The notes beneath the pieces are model-generated. The model was not told the DNA's origin, did no database searches, and saw only the letters and a list, made by a program, of their open reading frames with translations. This document shows, in pieces, positions 45,226 through 55,044 of a stretch of DNA of 64,000 nt (position 1 is its first letter; each line of letters opens with the position of its first letter). Both the position numbers and the translations under genes were made by a program. The DNA comes from Prosopocoilus inquinatus (lineage: Eukaryota > Arthropoda > Insecta > Coleoptera > Lucanidae), in contig CM069876.1 of the NCBI GenBank assembly GCA_036172665.1, positions 41,261,001-41,325,000 on the forward strand, written 5' to 3'.

Positions 45226-45345
45226 CGAAACTGTGAATCGATAGCGAAACGTTGAGTGCTTTTCTATTTATATTATGTCCAGTTCTAGATTAAAAACTTA
45301 CAATTTTCATCGGACAAGAGTCAACTACTATTATCTTATTGTTAG
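45226..45345. repeat. Dispersed repeat (inverse copy at 30.1 kb)
   Basis: Carries GATAGCGAAACGTTGAGTGC and ATCGGACAAGAGTC, matching the complement of 30110-30220. Confidence 0.55.
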
Positions 45346-45849
45346 TTTGAATGTGTTGCAAAAGTTCTAAACAGCTTATTCGCGAAATGGTTAAAAAAAG
45401 AAAATATATTCAAAAATATGGAAGAGAAGATCGAAGAAGGGAAGGAAATTAAAAAAGTGGAAAAGTTCTGAAGTGAAAAGATAATAATTGTACAGAAGGA
45501 AATAGAGAAAGAAAGAAGAAAGGAAAATTCGAAACAGAGAATGCGGAAGAAATACTAATGGTGATCCGCTAACTGAGAATTCACTCGATACTCACTAGTG
45601 CAGACAACTTCTTATTAAAAATCTTAGCTCAGGTAAAATTAAAAAGAGTGATATCGGTTATAAACATAATAGATGTTTTACTCGGAAAAAAAGAAAAATG
45701 CGCACACAGAGACGTCAAACAATACAAAATCTAATTAGAAAAGAAGAAACAAAAAAGAACTGAAACAAACAACTAGAGAATAAGGTGCAATAGAAAAGAA
45801 AGTGCAATCGTCGATTCTCGTTAAGTACCTAAACCCGGAAACACCTAAA

Positions 45850-46320
45850 ACTGAGAACAAATGAAATATCGGCCATTTCCGGCGAGAAGTTTCTGAAAAT
45901 CAAATCAAGTTTTTGTTTCTTTCTTTTAATAAAAAAAGTATTTTTTTATTTTTTTTTCATGTTAACTTTTCGTGTTACAATAACGCTTCATGCATTTTCT
46001 TCCTTTGTTTTCTGTAGATAGATTTCATCTATTCCCTCTAGAAATGTCGATCTTCTTTTGTTTATTTGTTTGTTTTCCATTTTCTATGGTACTTTGACGT
46101 TTTTTTTTTTCAATTCCTTTTTTGTGTCTTTTTTAGTTTTCCTGTCGGTATTGATATTGATATTGATAGACTTCATTACTCCCTCCTGAAACGCCGATCT
46201 TCTTTTGTTTATTTCTTATTTTCCGTTTTAACTGTAGATAGTTCTACGTTTTTTTTTTTTATTTTTTGTTGTCTTTCTTAGTTTTCTTGTCAATCTTGAT
46301 ATTTGGGCAAACCGACTTCT
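45850..46320. repeat. Dispersed repeat, copy 1 (second copy at 50.8 kb)
   Basis: Shares with 50820-51110 the pieces ATTTCCGGCGAGAA, AAGTTTTTGTTTCTTTC, CTTTTCGTGTTACAATAA and GATCTTCTTTTGTTTATTT-like runs. Within this copy, an inner part (CGATCTTCTTTTGTTTATTT to TTTCCTGTC) is itself duplicated about 150 bp apart. The 46066-46281 ORF is repeat-derived. Confidence 0.7.
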
Positions 46321-46954
46321 CTTTTTTGTTCACCATCTTATTTCATTGTTCTTTATTTTGAGTTCTCTTTTGTTTCTTATAATCTAATGAATTACGCATT
46401 CATTCATTTACTTTATGCGATGCAGATAATTCTTTTAAATTGTTTTTTCCGCCTGTTGACTCTTTGAATATCGCACACACCACCAGAGAATTATCGATAT
46501 TCATTTGTTTTAGAAATTAAAACAACCGCTAGGCAGTCGTCTGGAGTTTTATTTTAGCCGCTCGACATTCCGACTCAATTTTTGGTCAATAAATTGGCCG
46601 CAAGATGACGTGCCTGAACTGTTATCAGTAGAGACCTTCTAGTTAGAGTCTGGTAAGGTACTCGATCTCTGTCTAAGGACACAGGTACTGGTATCATATG
46701 GTTTTGACACTTGACAATTGGTATTTGACCTTGAACAAGCGGGTTGTCAAAAATGACGTAGCTCGAGATTCCCGCTGCAAACAAAAACGACTTGCCCAAT
46801 TTATTCGCATTTGCGATTTGTACTACTTATTAGAAGCAAATCCCGCTTCAATTTGTCTATCCTACTGCAATGTTAGGTCAAAAAGCGATAGTAAGATGTC
46901 GCTATTTTATCTGTTCATCACACTTACATCGCAAATGCGAATAAATTGGGCAAG

Positions 46955-47085
46955 TCGTTTTTGTTTGCAGCGGGAATGTCGAGCTACGTCTCTGCTGAAG
47001 AAGCCCCAAGCAGGGCTGAAACAGCTGTCCAGAGGCCGCTCGAGGTTCTCGCTGCAATCAAAAACGATTTGCACAAAATTTTTCT
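46955..47085 (+). ncRNA. Hammerhead ribozyme motif, copy A
   Basis: Stem I proximal CTCTG (46990-46994) pairs with CAGAG (47030-47034). The core CTGAAGA is at 46995-47001. Stem II AGCCC/GGGCT has loop CAAGCA, and GAAA is at 47018-47021. The palindrome CAGCTG (47022-47027) is the candidate stem III, and TC follows, with predicted cleavage after 47029. Distal stem I (TCGAGC/GCTCGA, and TTTGCAGCGGGA against CTCGCTGCAA) extends it. All invariant core bases of the hammerhead fold are present. Stem III has no loop, so two molecules would probably have to pair, as described for small hammerheads of Penelope-like elements. Confidence 0.75.
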
Positions 47086-47904
47086 AAAATCTTTCATTAT
47101 GCTTTGACAGCAAGCATGGCCGCCTTGCATGGGGAACTTATTAGGAGCAAATCCCGCTTCAATTTGTCTACCCTATTGCAATGTTAGGTCAAAAAGCGAT
47201 AGTAAGATGTCGCTATTTTATCTGAAGATTTTACGTAAATCAGATTCAAATGTAATCTTTTTAATTTCTATTTCACTAAGACAAGAATAAGTTTACAATA
47301 AATATAGAATGAGTTTACAATAAATCTTGCGTTAACGGTGCGAAAATAACACAATAAACCGAAAAAGTAACCAAAAAGCATACGTGAGTATATTAGAAGC
47401 TTTCCAGGTAAAATATTAAGTTTACTTAAATCCCGAAACTATTTCAAGGCATAAATCTTGAAACAGTTCACCATATAAACAGAAGTTTCAGTAATTTAGC
47501 TGTTAGCTTTGAAATTAAAAATTGTGGACTGATTGTAATTTTCAATCAAGTTCCATGGGTAAGCTATTAGGTTCTGGATAATGGGACTTGGAAAATAATT
47601 GGATTTAGCGAATTCCAAAAACATTCAGAATGAAAATGAGCTTTAGGACCCAGTCCAAAAAGCCGTAGATAATACCTGACAAAAAGGATACTTTTTAGGC
47701 AGAACTTTCCCATTTATTATATCATATCCCCTCGTAGTCGCTTAGTTTTATTATAAATTTATAAACAGATAAAATAGCGACATCTTACTATCGCTTTTTG
47801 ACCTGACATTGCAGTAGGATAGACAAATTGAAGCGGGATTTGCTTCTAATAAGTCCCCCATGCAAGGCGGCCATGCTTGCTGTCAAAGCAAAATGAAAGT
47901 TTTA

Positions 47905-48055
47905 GAAAAATTTTGTGCAAATCGTTCTTGATTGCAGTGAAAACCTCGAGCAGTCTCTACGTCTCTGCTGAAGAAGCCCCAAGCAGGGCTGAAACAGCTG
48001 TCCAGAGGCTGCTCGAGGTTGTCACTGCAATCAAGAACGATTTGCACAAAATTTT
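47905..48055 (+). ncRNA. Hammerhead ribozyme motif, copy B (best preserved)
   Basis: The core is identical to copy A: CTCTG (47963-47967), CTGAAGA (47968-47974), AGCCC/GGGCT stem II, GAAA (47991-47994), CAGCTG (47995-48000), TC (48001-48002) and CAGAG (48003-48007). Distal stem I is a perfect 12 bp, AACCTCGAGCAG (47942-47953) with CTGCTCGAGGTT (48009-48020). A 9/1-nt internal loop separates it from the proximal part. Pairing continues through ATTGCAGTGA/TCACTGCAAT and beyond CGTTCTTG/CAAGAACG. An asymmetric stem I loop is where native hammerheads make the tertiary contact to loop II. Confidence 0.8.
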
Positions 48056-48599
48056 TATAAATTTATACTTTGTCTTAATAAAATGGAAATTGAAACTATT
48101 TTGCGTTATTTTTCGTCTAGATTTACATAAAATATTCCAGTCTGTCATTTTTGACAACTGATTTGTTTAAGGTCAAACTGTCGCGTGTCAAAAACATATG
48201 ATGGCAGTACCTGTGTCTTTAGACAGAGATCGAGTGCCTTAGAGTTTGGCAAAGGCAGCCATCTTGCAACAAAAAAAAAGTTCCGTCAGTGTCCAATTGA
48301 TCATCCTTTCTAACCTTTCAACGACAAATTTCAACAAAAAAGTTCCGTCAGTGTCAAATTGACAATACTTTCTGACCTTGCTTGCTCATTTTTAATGTCA
48401 AATTCAAATGTTGGCGCAAAACTGCACTTTCTTTCTTCTTTGGCTCAGATAAATTTTGCTGAAATACGGCGGAACCAATTAAAATCGCAAGTCATTCTGC
48501 CAGACTTTTACTAACAGAAGGTCTTTAGTTATCAAGTCAACATTTTTACTTAAATTCGTGATAATCCGGAGGGGTCTGTTTGGTTGTAGTTGGAGTTCT

Positions 48600-48690
48600 T
48601 GAGTTATTCCTTTACTGAAGAGACCAAATAGGGTCGAAACAGCTGTACCAGGGGTTCGTTGCAATCGAAACTGACTTACAAGTAATTTTT
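48600..48690 (+). ncRNA. Hammerhead-like motif, copy C
   Basis: CTGAAGA (48615-48621), GACC/GGTC-type stem II around an AAATAG loop, GAAA (48636-48639), palindrome CAGCTG (48640-48645) then TA. The core is complete, but stem I next to it (CTTTA against CCAGG) hardly pairs, so it is probably a relic. The downstream GTTGCAATCGAAACTGACTT matches the decayed motif at 44.1 kb. The minus-strand ORF at 48479-48664 merely overlaps it. Confidence 0.55.
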
Positions 48691-49560
48691 TTTCGTTTGA
48701 AATAGATCAACATCATTTGCTTTTAACTTGATACCATCAACAATGGACGGCTTAAATGTTAAACACAAGTCGTAATGTATAGACGTCAGCGACGATGTGA
48801 AATTAGAAAACCGTCATCCAGCCAAACCATTTACACAATTTGAATACACAACGAGAAGACAAAAGCGTTTAAGCTGTCTCATAAATAACTCACTCCTTCG
48901 TAAGCGTAAACCGAAGCGGTAGCAGCAGCAACATCAACGACAAAAAGTGGCGGTAATCAATGCTGCTATCTGTCGTATCCACTACTTTTTTTTTAACATT
49001 TAAATAAAATAAGAAACGGCGCTTTATTCTTCTTGCTGCTACTTGAGGAGATCGGTACTTCAGTAAACCGTAATTTGCCGGCGTTTTTGTCGTCTATTGC
49101 GGCAACAGAGCTAGCAGAAACAAGTTTACTTATACGGGGACGGCCTGTAATAAGTAGTGAAATAATGAAATAACTAACGTTTGTTACACATGTCAGGTTG
49201 AAGGGGAAAAAAAAAAATTTCCAGCCGTCGTTTACCGCGCAGCGAGAGAAACGACTGGTGGTCGTTCGTTAATTTGATGTATTGCGTTTCGTTACTATAG
49301 AGAGTTGGATGTAATAAATTACAACTAATTCTGTATTTACATTCGGATTTGCGACAGGTAAACACAATTAGCACAGCTTGCAAATTATCGTTACGTTAAT
49401 TAACGAGTGTCAGTACTCGAAATGCTATTTAAATCAATAGTTCATTTTATTTATTTATTTTTATGTTTGGTGTAAATTGATTTTGAGGAACTTTTTTTTT
49501 GAAAGCAGCCTTAGCCTTACAGGATTTAATTTAATGGGGGGCCATTAATAATAGTAATCG
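48691..49560. other. Sequence without recognisable gene
   Basis: Unique AT-rich DNA; no repeat or ORF was recognised. Confidence 0.4.
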
Positions 49561-50050
49561 CCTAATCGCGGAACCTTCGCGCATTCATTTCCTAATATTC
49601 CGCTTGCGATTTAATAAACTCGTGTGTGATTCAAACAATGCAATTTGACGTCGAGACGTGCGGGTTACGTGTGTGAATCCCACACGGAAAACGAATGCGT
49701 CACCGTTGCCGTCGCAATTGAAATTCCGAGACGACGAGAGCGTCGCGATGTCGTAATAACAGCGGGCGAGCGTTATTAAGGACGCCGCGTCGAATGCCGT
49801 CGCATTTTTATGTGCACGCACTTAATAAGATCAATAGGAGTATTCGGCGTAAACAGGGACAGACGCCAGAAAAATAGCGTCGCGATGCCGGCTAACGTTG
49901 AAGCCGTCGCCACCGTCGCGCGCGCGCCTCCAATAAAACAAATATTTAGCGCGACGCCTAAACTAATTTCGAGGAAATATACGACAGCTGACTTTTCACT
50001 TCGTGCCAATTGCGAAAAAATCAAATATTATTACGTCTTAGGATGTGTCC
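49560..50050. other. CpG-rich unique island
   Basis: One of the most CpG-dense stretches in the window (GCGTCGCGATGTCG, GCCACCGTCGCGCGCGCGCC). Overlapping frames run on both strands (49810-50058 plus, 49585-50024 minus), which points to composition and not to a gene. It is a candidate regulatory or promoter island. It may continue to 50540-50660, where another CpG-rich patch (GCCGTTGCCGCTACCGATTC) occurs. Confidence 0.35.
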
Positions 50051-50539
50051 GAATATAATTTTGAACTGTCAATTGAGGGAAGCCCTCGTTACTTTACATT
50101 TCAATTTTGTTCGAATCGCTTCTTTCTTCTTTTATTATTAAACTTTGATTTGAATTTGGTAGAGATTTTGAAAAGAATTATTTTGATACAAACGTTTCGT
50201 TGTTACCGGGGGTTACTTTAATCACTAAAAGTTAGTTTTTTTTTGCAAGAAATCCATAAAAGTTATTTTTAGTGTCACTAGTTTTTTAGTGATTTTCTGT
50301 GAAAATTTCAGACAAGACAACGTCGAGAAAATTTGGCGTTTTCGTGACAATCTCTGTTACAGTCAGAATTGACCAAACCGTTTTCGACAACAGTGCTTCC
50401 GCATTCGTTTGATTTATCTCCCGAAAATGACCTTTATTTCTCGTTTGAGATACTAGCTCCTTATTTGACTGTCGCTTCAATTATTCAGACGTCACTTTTT
50501 CTACGATTGGTTGAGCTTTTTTGATCCGCTGAGACAACT

Positions 50540-50670
50540 ACGAGAGACGGAAACGCGCTCTAATACGACTCCATATCGCCGTTGCCGCTACCGATTCGTT
50601 CGAAGCAACCTGTGTTTGTTCGTTGTTCGTTGAACCTGTGCAATTAGTGATTGCAAGATTCGGTTAAAAA
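50540..50670. promoter_or_regulatory. Possible promoter-like CpG patch
   Basis: GC-rich unique DNA (GAGACGGAAACGCGCTC, ATATCGCCGTTGCCGCTACC), followed by GTTCGTTGAACCTGTGCAAT. It resembles the leader of an insect transcript, but no initiator or downstream coding exon is found. This is speculation based on composition. Confidence 0.2.
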
Positions 50671-50819
50671 TTTTCATGTATAGAGACGCCAATATAATGC
50701 GAGTACAAAAGAAGAAATGGAAAAGAATTGAATCAAGCTACGCAAGCTAGGATGAAATGGAAAATACGATGGCTGATTCTGGTTCACTTAAGAACAACTG
50801 CAGTACCTAAACAGAAGAT

Positions 50820-51110
50820 AAACTGAGAAAATATGAAAAATCGACGATTTCCGGCGAGAAACTTTTGAAAATCGAGTCAAGTTTTTGTTTCTTTCTCTTT
50901 AATAAAAATATTTTTTATTTCGTTGACCTTTTCGTGTTACAATAAAGCTTCGTGCGTTTTCTTCATTTGTTTTTTGTTGATAGATTTTCTTCTTCTTTTC
51001 TTTCTCTCTTCAGAAGCGCCTATCTTCTTTTGTTTATTTCTTGTTTTCCTTGTAGGTATTTCGATGTTGTCTTTTTCGATTATTTTTTGCTGTCTTCTTT
51101 AGTTTTCTTA
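50820..51110. repeat. Dispersed repeat, copy 2 (first copy at 45.85 kb)
   Basis: The same order of pieces as 45850-46320: GATTTCCGGCGAGAAAC, AAGTTTTTGTTTCTTTC, CCTTTTCGTGTTACAATAA and TATCTTCTTTTGTTTATTTC. It is more compact because the internal duplication is absent. Confidence 0.7.
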
Positions 51111-51129
51111 ATTGAAAATTTGAAGCATT

Positions 51130-51310
51130 GATGCGAAAATGCGATTCTGAACGATTCTTTAAGTTTAAATTTTAAAGAACCGATTTCGTAATAGGACTTT
51201 AAATTCGAAGTTACTTTAACCTAAAAAAATACGTTTGTTTCCCTATTCTTAAAGTGACTTTAAATTAAAGCTTCCTTAAAGTCTGATTATGAAAACGTCC
51301 AAAAGTTGCA
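51130..51310. mobile_element. Decayed hairpin element (ACTTTAAA arms)
   Basis: Left arm pieces (GATTCTTTAAGTTTAAATTT, AATAGGACTTTAAATTCGAA) and right arm pieces (CTTAAAGTGACTTTAAATTA, CTTCCTTAAAGTCTGATTAT) are partly complementary. The ends are unclear. Confidence 0.35.
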
Positions 51311-54300
51311 AGTATTAATAAGTTAAAGTTACTTAAATTTGTTTTCTGAATAGCACCATTAGGTAATCCTAGAAATTTAATAACCTTCAGCGATGTGGAC
51401 TGCATCCGCCTTCTATCGACGGACCTTTGACCTTTTACGGGCAAGTATTATTTGCCAGACGCACTGCAAATATTAAGAAGAATTACAATCATTTTTATTT
51501 AATTTAAATAAATCTTATCTCATATCGCTTTTTGGGACCAAAGTTCAACCGTTCGATCAGTACTGTACATTCGCGTTTTCCGACGTTTGTGTCGTAGTTG
51601 CTGATCTTCGCTGAGCCACACGTTTTCCTTTTGGGACAAGATTTTGAATTAATAGATATTTTATACGACTACCGGTTTACTTTATTTGTCTAACCCTACA
51701 CTGAACGCACGACTGAACGAAAATCTCCAGGAGCTTCGCTACAGCTTCTAGTACATCAGCGCACACTGTGAGGCCTTGGGAAATTGTTTCACGATGCAAC
51801 CTATTTTTTTTTTAATGCTTATAATTTTCTTAATTTGATTTACTTTATTTTTTTTGTTTTTGAGAGTCGAATTCACTTGGTTTGGGTTTGCTTTGTTGCA
51901 CTTCATTCCAGTTAACTTCTGGTTTTCCGTTTTAACCGTTTTAGGGTCCGTTCCTGTCCCGGACCAGTCTATTTGTTGATCATGAACTAACTCTGACAGT
52001 TCGGAACTAGTTAGAAATTGGTGTTTTGGATTGAGCAGGGTTGGATAGACCTTCGATTCGGTTGGAGTTAATTTTCGTTTTGAAACGGCTTAAATTTTTG
52101 AATTTCAGTTTTTAATTTTTCGAAATTTTAATTTTTTTGAATTAAAATAAATTTTCAAGGGAGGTGTGAAACGATCGGGCCTTCGAGTTTTAATTTTTTT
52201 TTTCTTCGAGTGTTCTTGTGCAGTTTTTCAAACTTTATCTGCTCTGTTAGATATTCTGATCTCGTTCCTCCGTATGTAGTGTATTTTATATCAAAAACTT
52301 ATGTCCTTCTCACCGGCATATCTAATTTATTTATTTTCCCAAGGAACAACAGAAGAAAGCCCATCAGAACTGATATTATTGGTGGTTCACGGTTCATTTA
52401 TATTTCGAAAAGTCTTGTTTTTTTCTTGCCTTCACTCATCTGCTCTGCTCATTTAAAATAAATTATGATTTTTCGATTTTTCAAGTTCTAGTTATTAAGC
52501 AAAATGGACTGGGGAAATTAATTATTTTCCAAAACAAAATTAGAAAATATCGATGAAGAATAAGATTTGGAGAAACCTTTTTCATTTTCTTTGCATTTTT
52601 TACAACTGTTTCATAGTACTGTCCTGTTCTCGGATGATTCTTCAAAACAGACACATAAATGCAAAGAAAAGAATACAAGAATCAACGTATTTAAAAATAC
52701 CGCATTTTCTTCATCATTATTGATTATAAAAGTTGAATCATTAATTGTAATTAATTGCCATAAATTGTTTGCTGAAGCTAAACAGCATCTGTAGTTGTTT
52801 TAACTGGAAACTGGAAAGACCATCCGATTTTTTTTTTATTAGAAAATGAGGTAACGCCTCCTATACTTCCAGATATTCGAAAGCAACCACTCACAGCTTA
52901 TTCTTAACGGAGAAGCGTTGGGCAACGCCCCCTTCCAATCCTTCTGTTTAGAGAACAACCAATTAAAAAACTTGTTCGTGTCGGAGAGCTACCAAAATCA
53001 TTAGAAAACACTGTGCACCGCCCACTTCTACTCCCCGAAATTTAACGACAGCCACTGAAGAATGAGTTTTTTAAACGACGCGCTGTAACACCCACTTTTG
53101 AACCGTTTATTTCAAGAAGAACCAATTGTAGACAGTAATGTAGCAAGGTGTAACCAATGAAGGAATTTTGGTTTTCATAATCTTCAAAGTAAAAAGTTTT
53201 GATAAATGATTTAATTAATACAGTGTGTAGGTAAATAATTAAATGCATTTCCATCTGAAAACCAAATGCATTCCTAATATGGGGTATAGAAAAAAAAAAT
53301 ACTCGTATTTGGATTATACTTTGAATGTTGTTATGAGGCGATGAGTGACTCATACGCCTAACCCAAGTTATTTCTAGACTGCATCCCCCATAATAATAAA
53401 TATACAACCACCAACGCGACTTGAACTTTCAGACGACTTATACATACATACTAACTACCTCCTGTAGTGACGGCGAAGAATTTTTCATGGCCTTTTCTGC
53501 AAGACCTCCGCCATTTTCAATATAATTATAAGAAGCAAACATGGAGCATACAGTTTTATAAAACAGATAATATCTCCGCATTATAATGCAACTCTGTCTT
53601 CGATGCACGGTCCGTTCATGTCAGAGATAACCTACTATAGATTAGGAAAATGCAATTTATAGCAACAATTTCTTGCCTTCGCTGTATATCTCCGGTTCAA
53701 TCTTTGCATATATTTTCTTGGTACATAAACCTTATATACACGTAAGCGTCACTGCCGTGCCGTTACGGTGCAGTTTTATTTTCATTTTGCCATCCGTAAA
53801 GAATTTAATTTAATCTAATTTAATTGACACAATCAATTTTGACGTCGGAATTAACTTCGATTAGCCGTAGGCTCTTCCCAGAATCGAATTAGAACAAGTA
53901 GGTCGCCTCATTATAAAACTAAATTAAACAGCAATGAGGTAGCATGATTGAAAATAATATGAGAAATCACGCTTGCAAAACAAAGAGAAAACGAAACCCA
54001 TTTTGATTTCCTTAAACAGGGGGGGCATTAAGGAACGAGGAAGATACGCGCGCGCCATCAATCTTGTTTTTGTTTACGGCTAAATTGGAGGCTGCGTGGG
54101 CGATGCTAAACAAGATATGTGACGGGGAAGTAACGTTAACTCTAAAAACATAATTAAACCGCAAATTGCTGTACTTATCCGGTATTATTTCGTTGCTGTT
54201 AGTTATTTTTAGACCGGTCCCAAAGGTGAAGGAATTTGCCTCTCTGCCTGACGGGATCAGGATAACGGACGGTTTAAGCAAGGCGAGTTTGAGGGGCTTT

Positions 54301-55040
54301 TCTGATTCAAAATCAAAATAGAAAATGTACCTAACTAAAGTAAATACATATACATTTTCATGTATGTACATATAATGCAAGTGTTCTCCCTGCAGAGCAG
54401 TTCTATAAATAAGGGATGAAATAAATTAATTAATCAAAGGGGTTCGTTGTTTACACGTGATCCCACCGCTGCCACCAATACGTAACGCATTTTAAAGAAA
54501 GACATTATTTAATAATAGGAACGATAATAATAATATTCAAGACAAGTAACATTTATGGGTAGTTTTTCATCGTCGCGTGAAGTTTTCTATGTGCTTCAGA
54601 TTTTGTATGGTTTCCGAGAGAAATTTTCTCTTTTTTTTACAAATCTGTTTTCCTTATCATTCGATTTGGAGGTATATATATTTAAATTTCAGAATCTCCT
54701 TAAGCCCATCTCATGCAAAATCAGATTATGGAAGCACATAAACGACTAAGCCCTCAAGTTTATTCCCCCTTCGCCGAGGAAATAACGCTTTTCACAGACG
54801 GATGCCGACAGAGTGAGGGCCCCGTATCTCCGTCATTTGAAAATTTTATCAAGTCCCCTCACGTCAACGAACCCTTTGCCGTCTCGACGCTGCCAATACC
54901 GTTCCTCGACGTTCATGACAAATAATAACCGGTGACAAGGCAGATATCTGCAGCCTTTTCTCATAATTATCCAGCAGGAGAAGTTTCAACGGCTTTCCGA
55001 AGTTTAATGAGGGATGTTTGCCAAAGTTAAACGGCTGCCA
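51311..55040. other. Long stretch without recognisable gene
   Basis: Mostly unique AT-rich DNA. Open frames at 52210-52461, 52567-52794, 53042-53407 (minus), 54012-54380 (minus), 54555-54749 and 54713-54925 lack recognisable motifs. CpG-containing unique islands at about 53840-54070 and 54750-54930 are the only features that stand out and may be regulatory. Confidence 0.35.
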
Positions 55041-55044
55041 AATT

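Larger units (their letters stand above)
46600..48270 (+). mobile_element. Composite Penelope-like element with nested inverted repeats
   Basis: The outer arms at 46600-46767 and 48143-48268 are inverted copies (CACTCGATCTCTGTCTAARG, ACACAGGTACTG and GTTGTCAAAAATGAC on one strand). Inner arms at 47030-47225 and 47765-47960 are also inverted (GCAAATCCCGCTTCAATTTG, AAAAAGCGATAGTAAGATGT). An additional direct copy of the second inner piece is at 46830-46923. Two hammerhead motifs in the same orientation sit at the arm junctions. There is no reverse transcriptase or GIY-YIG ORF, so this would be a non-autonomous or retrozyme-like derivative. The Penelope assignment rests on the hammerhead style and arrangement. 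Confidence 0.5.

Noticed and set aside
49585..50058. Overlapping ORFs in the CpG island
   Set aside because: Open frames on both strands reflect CpG-rich composition; there are no domains and no splice context.
53042..53407. 121-residue minus-strand ORF
   Set aside because: No recognisable motif, and no supporting splice signals or neighbouring coding sequence.
54012..54380. 122-residue minus-strand ORF
   Set aside because: No domain recognised. The hydrophobic patches are scattered and it lies next to unique CpG-rich DNA that is more likely regulatory.
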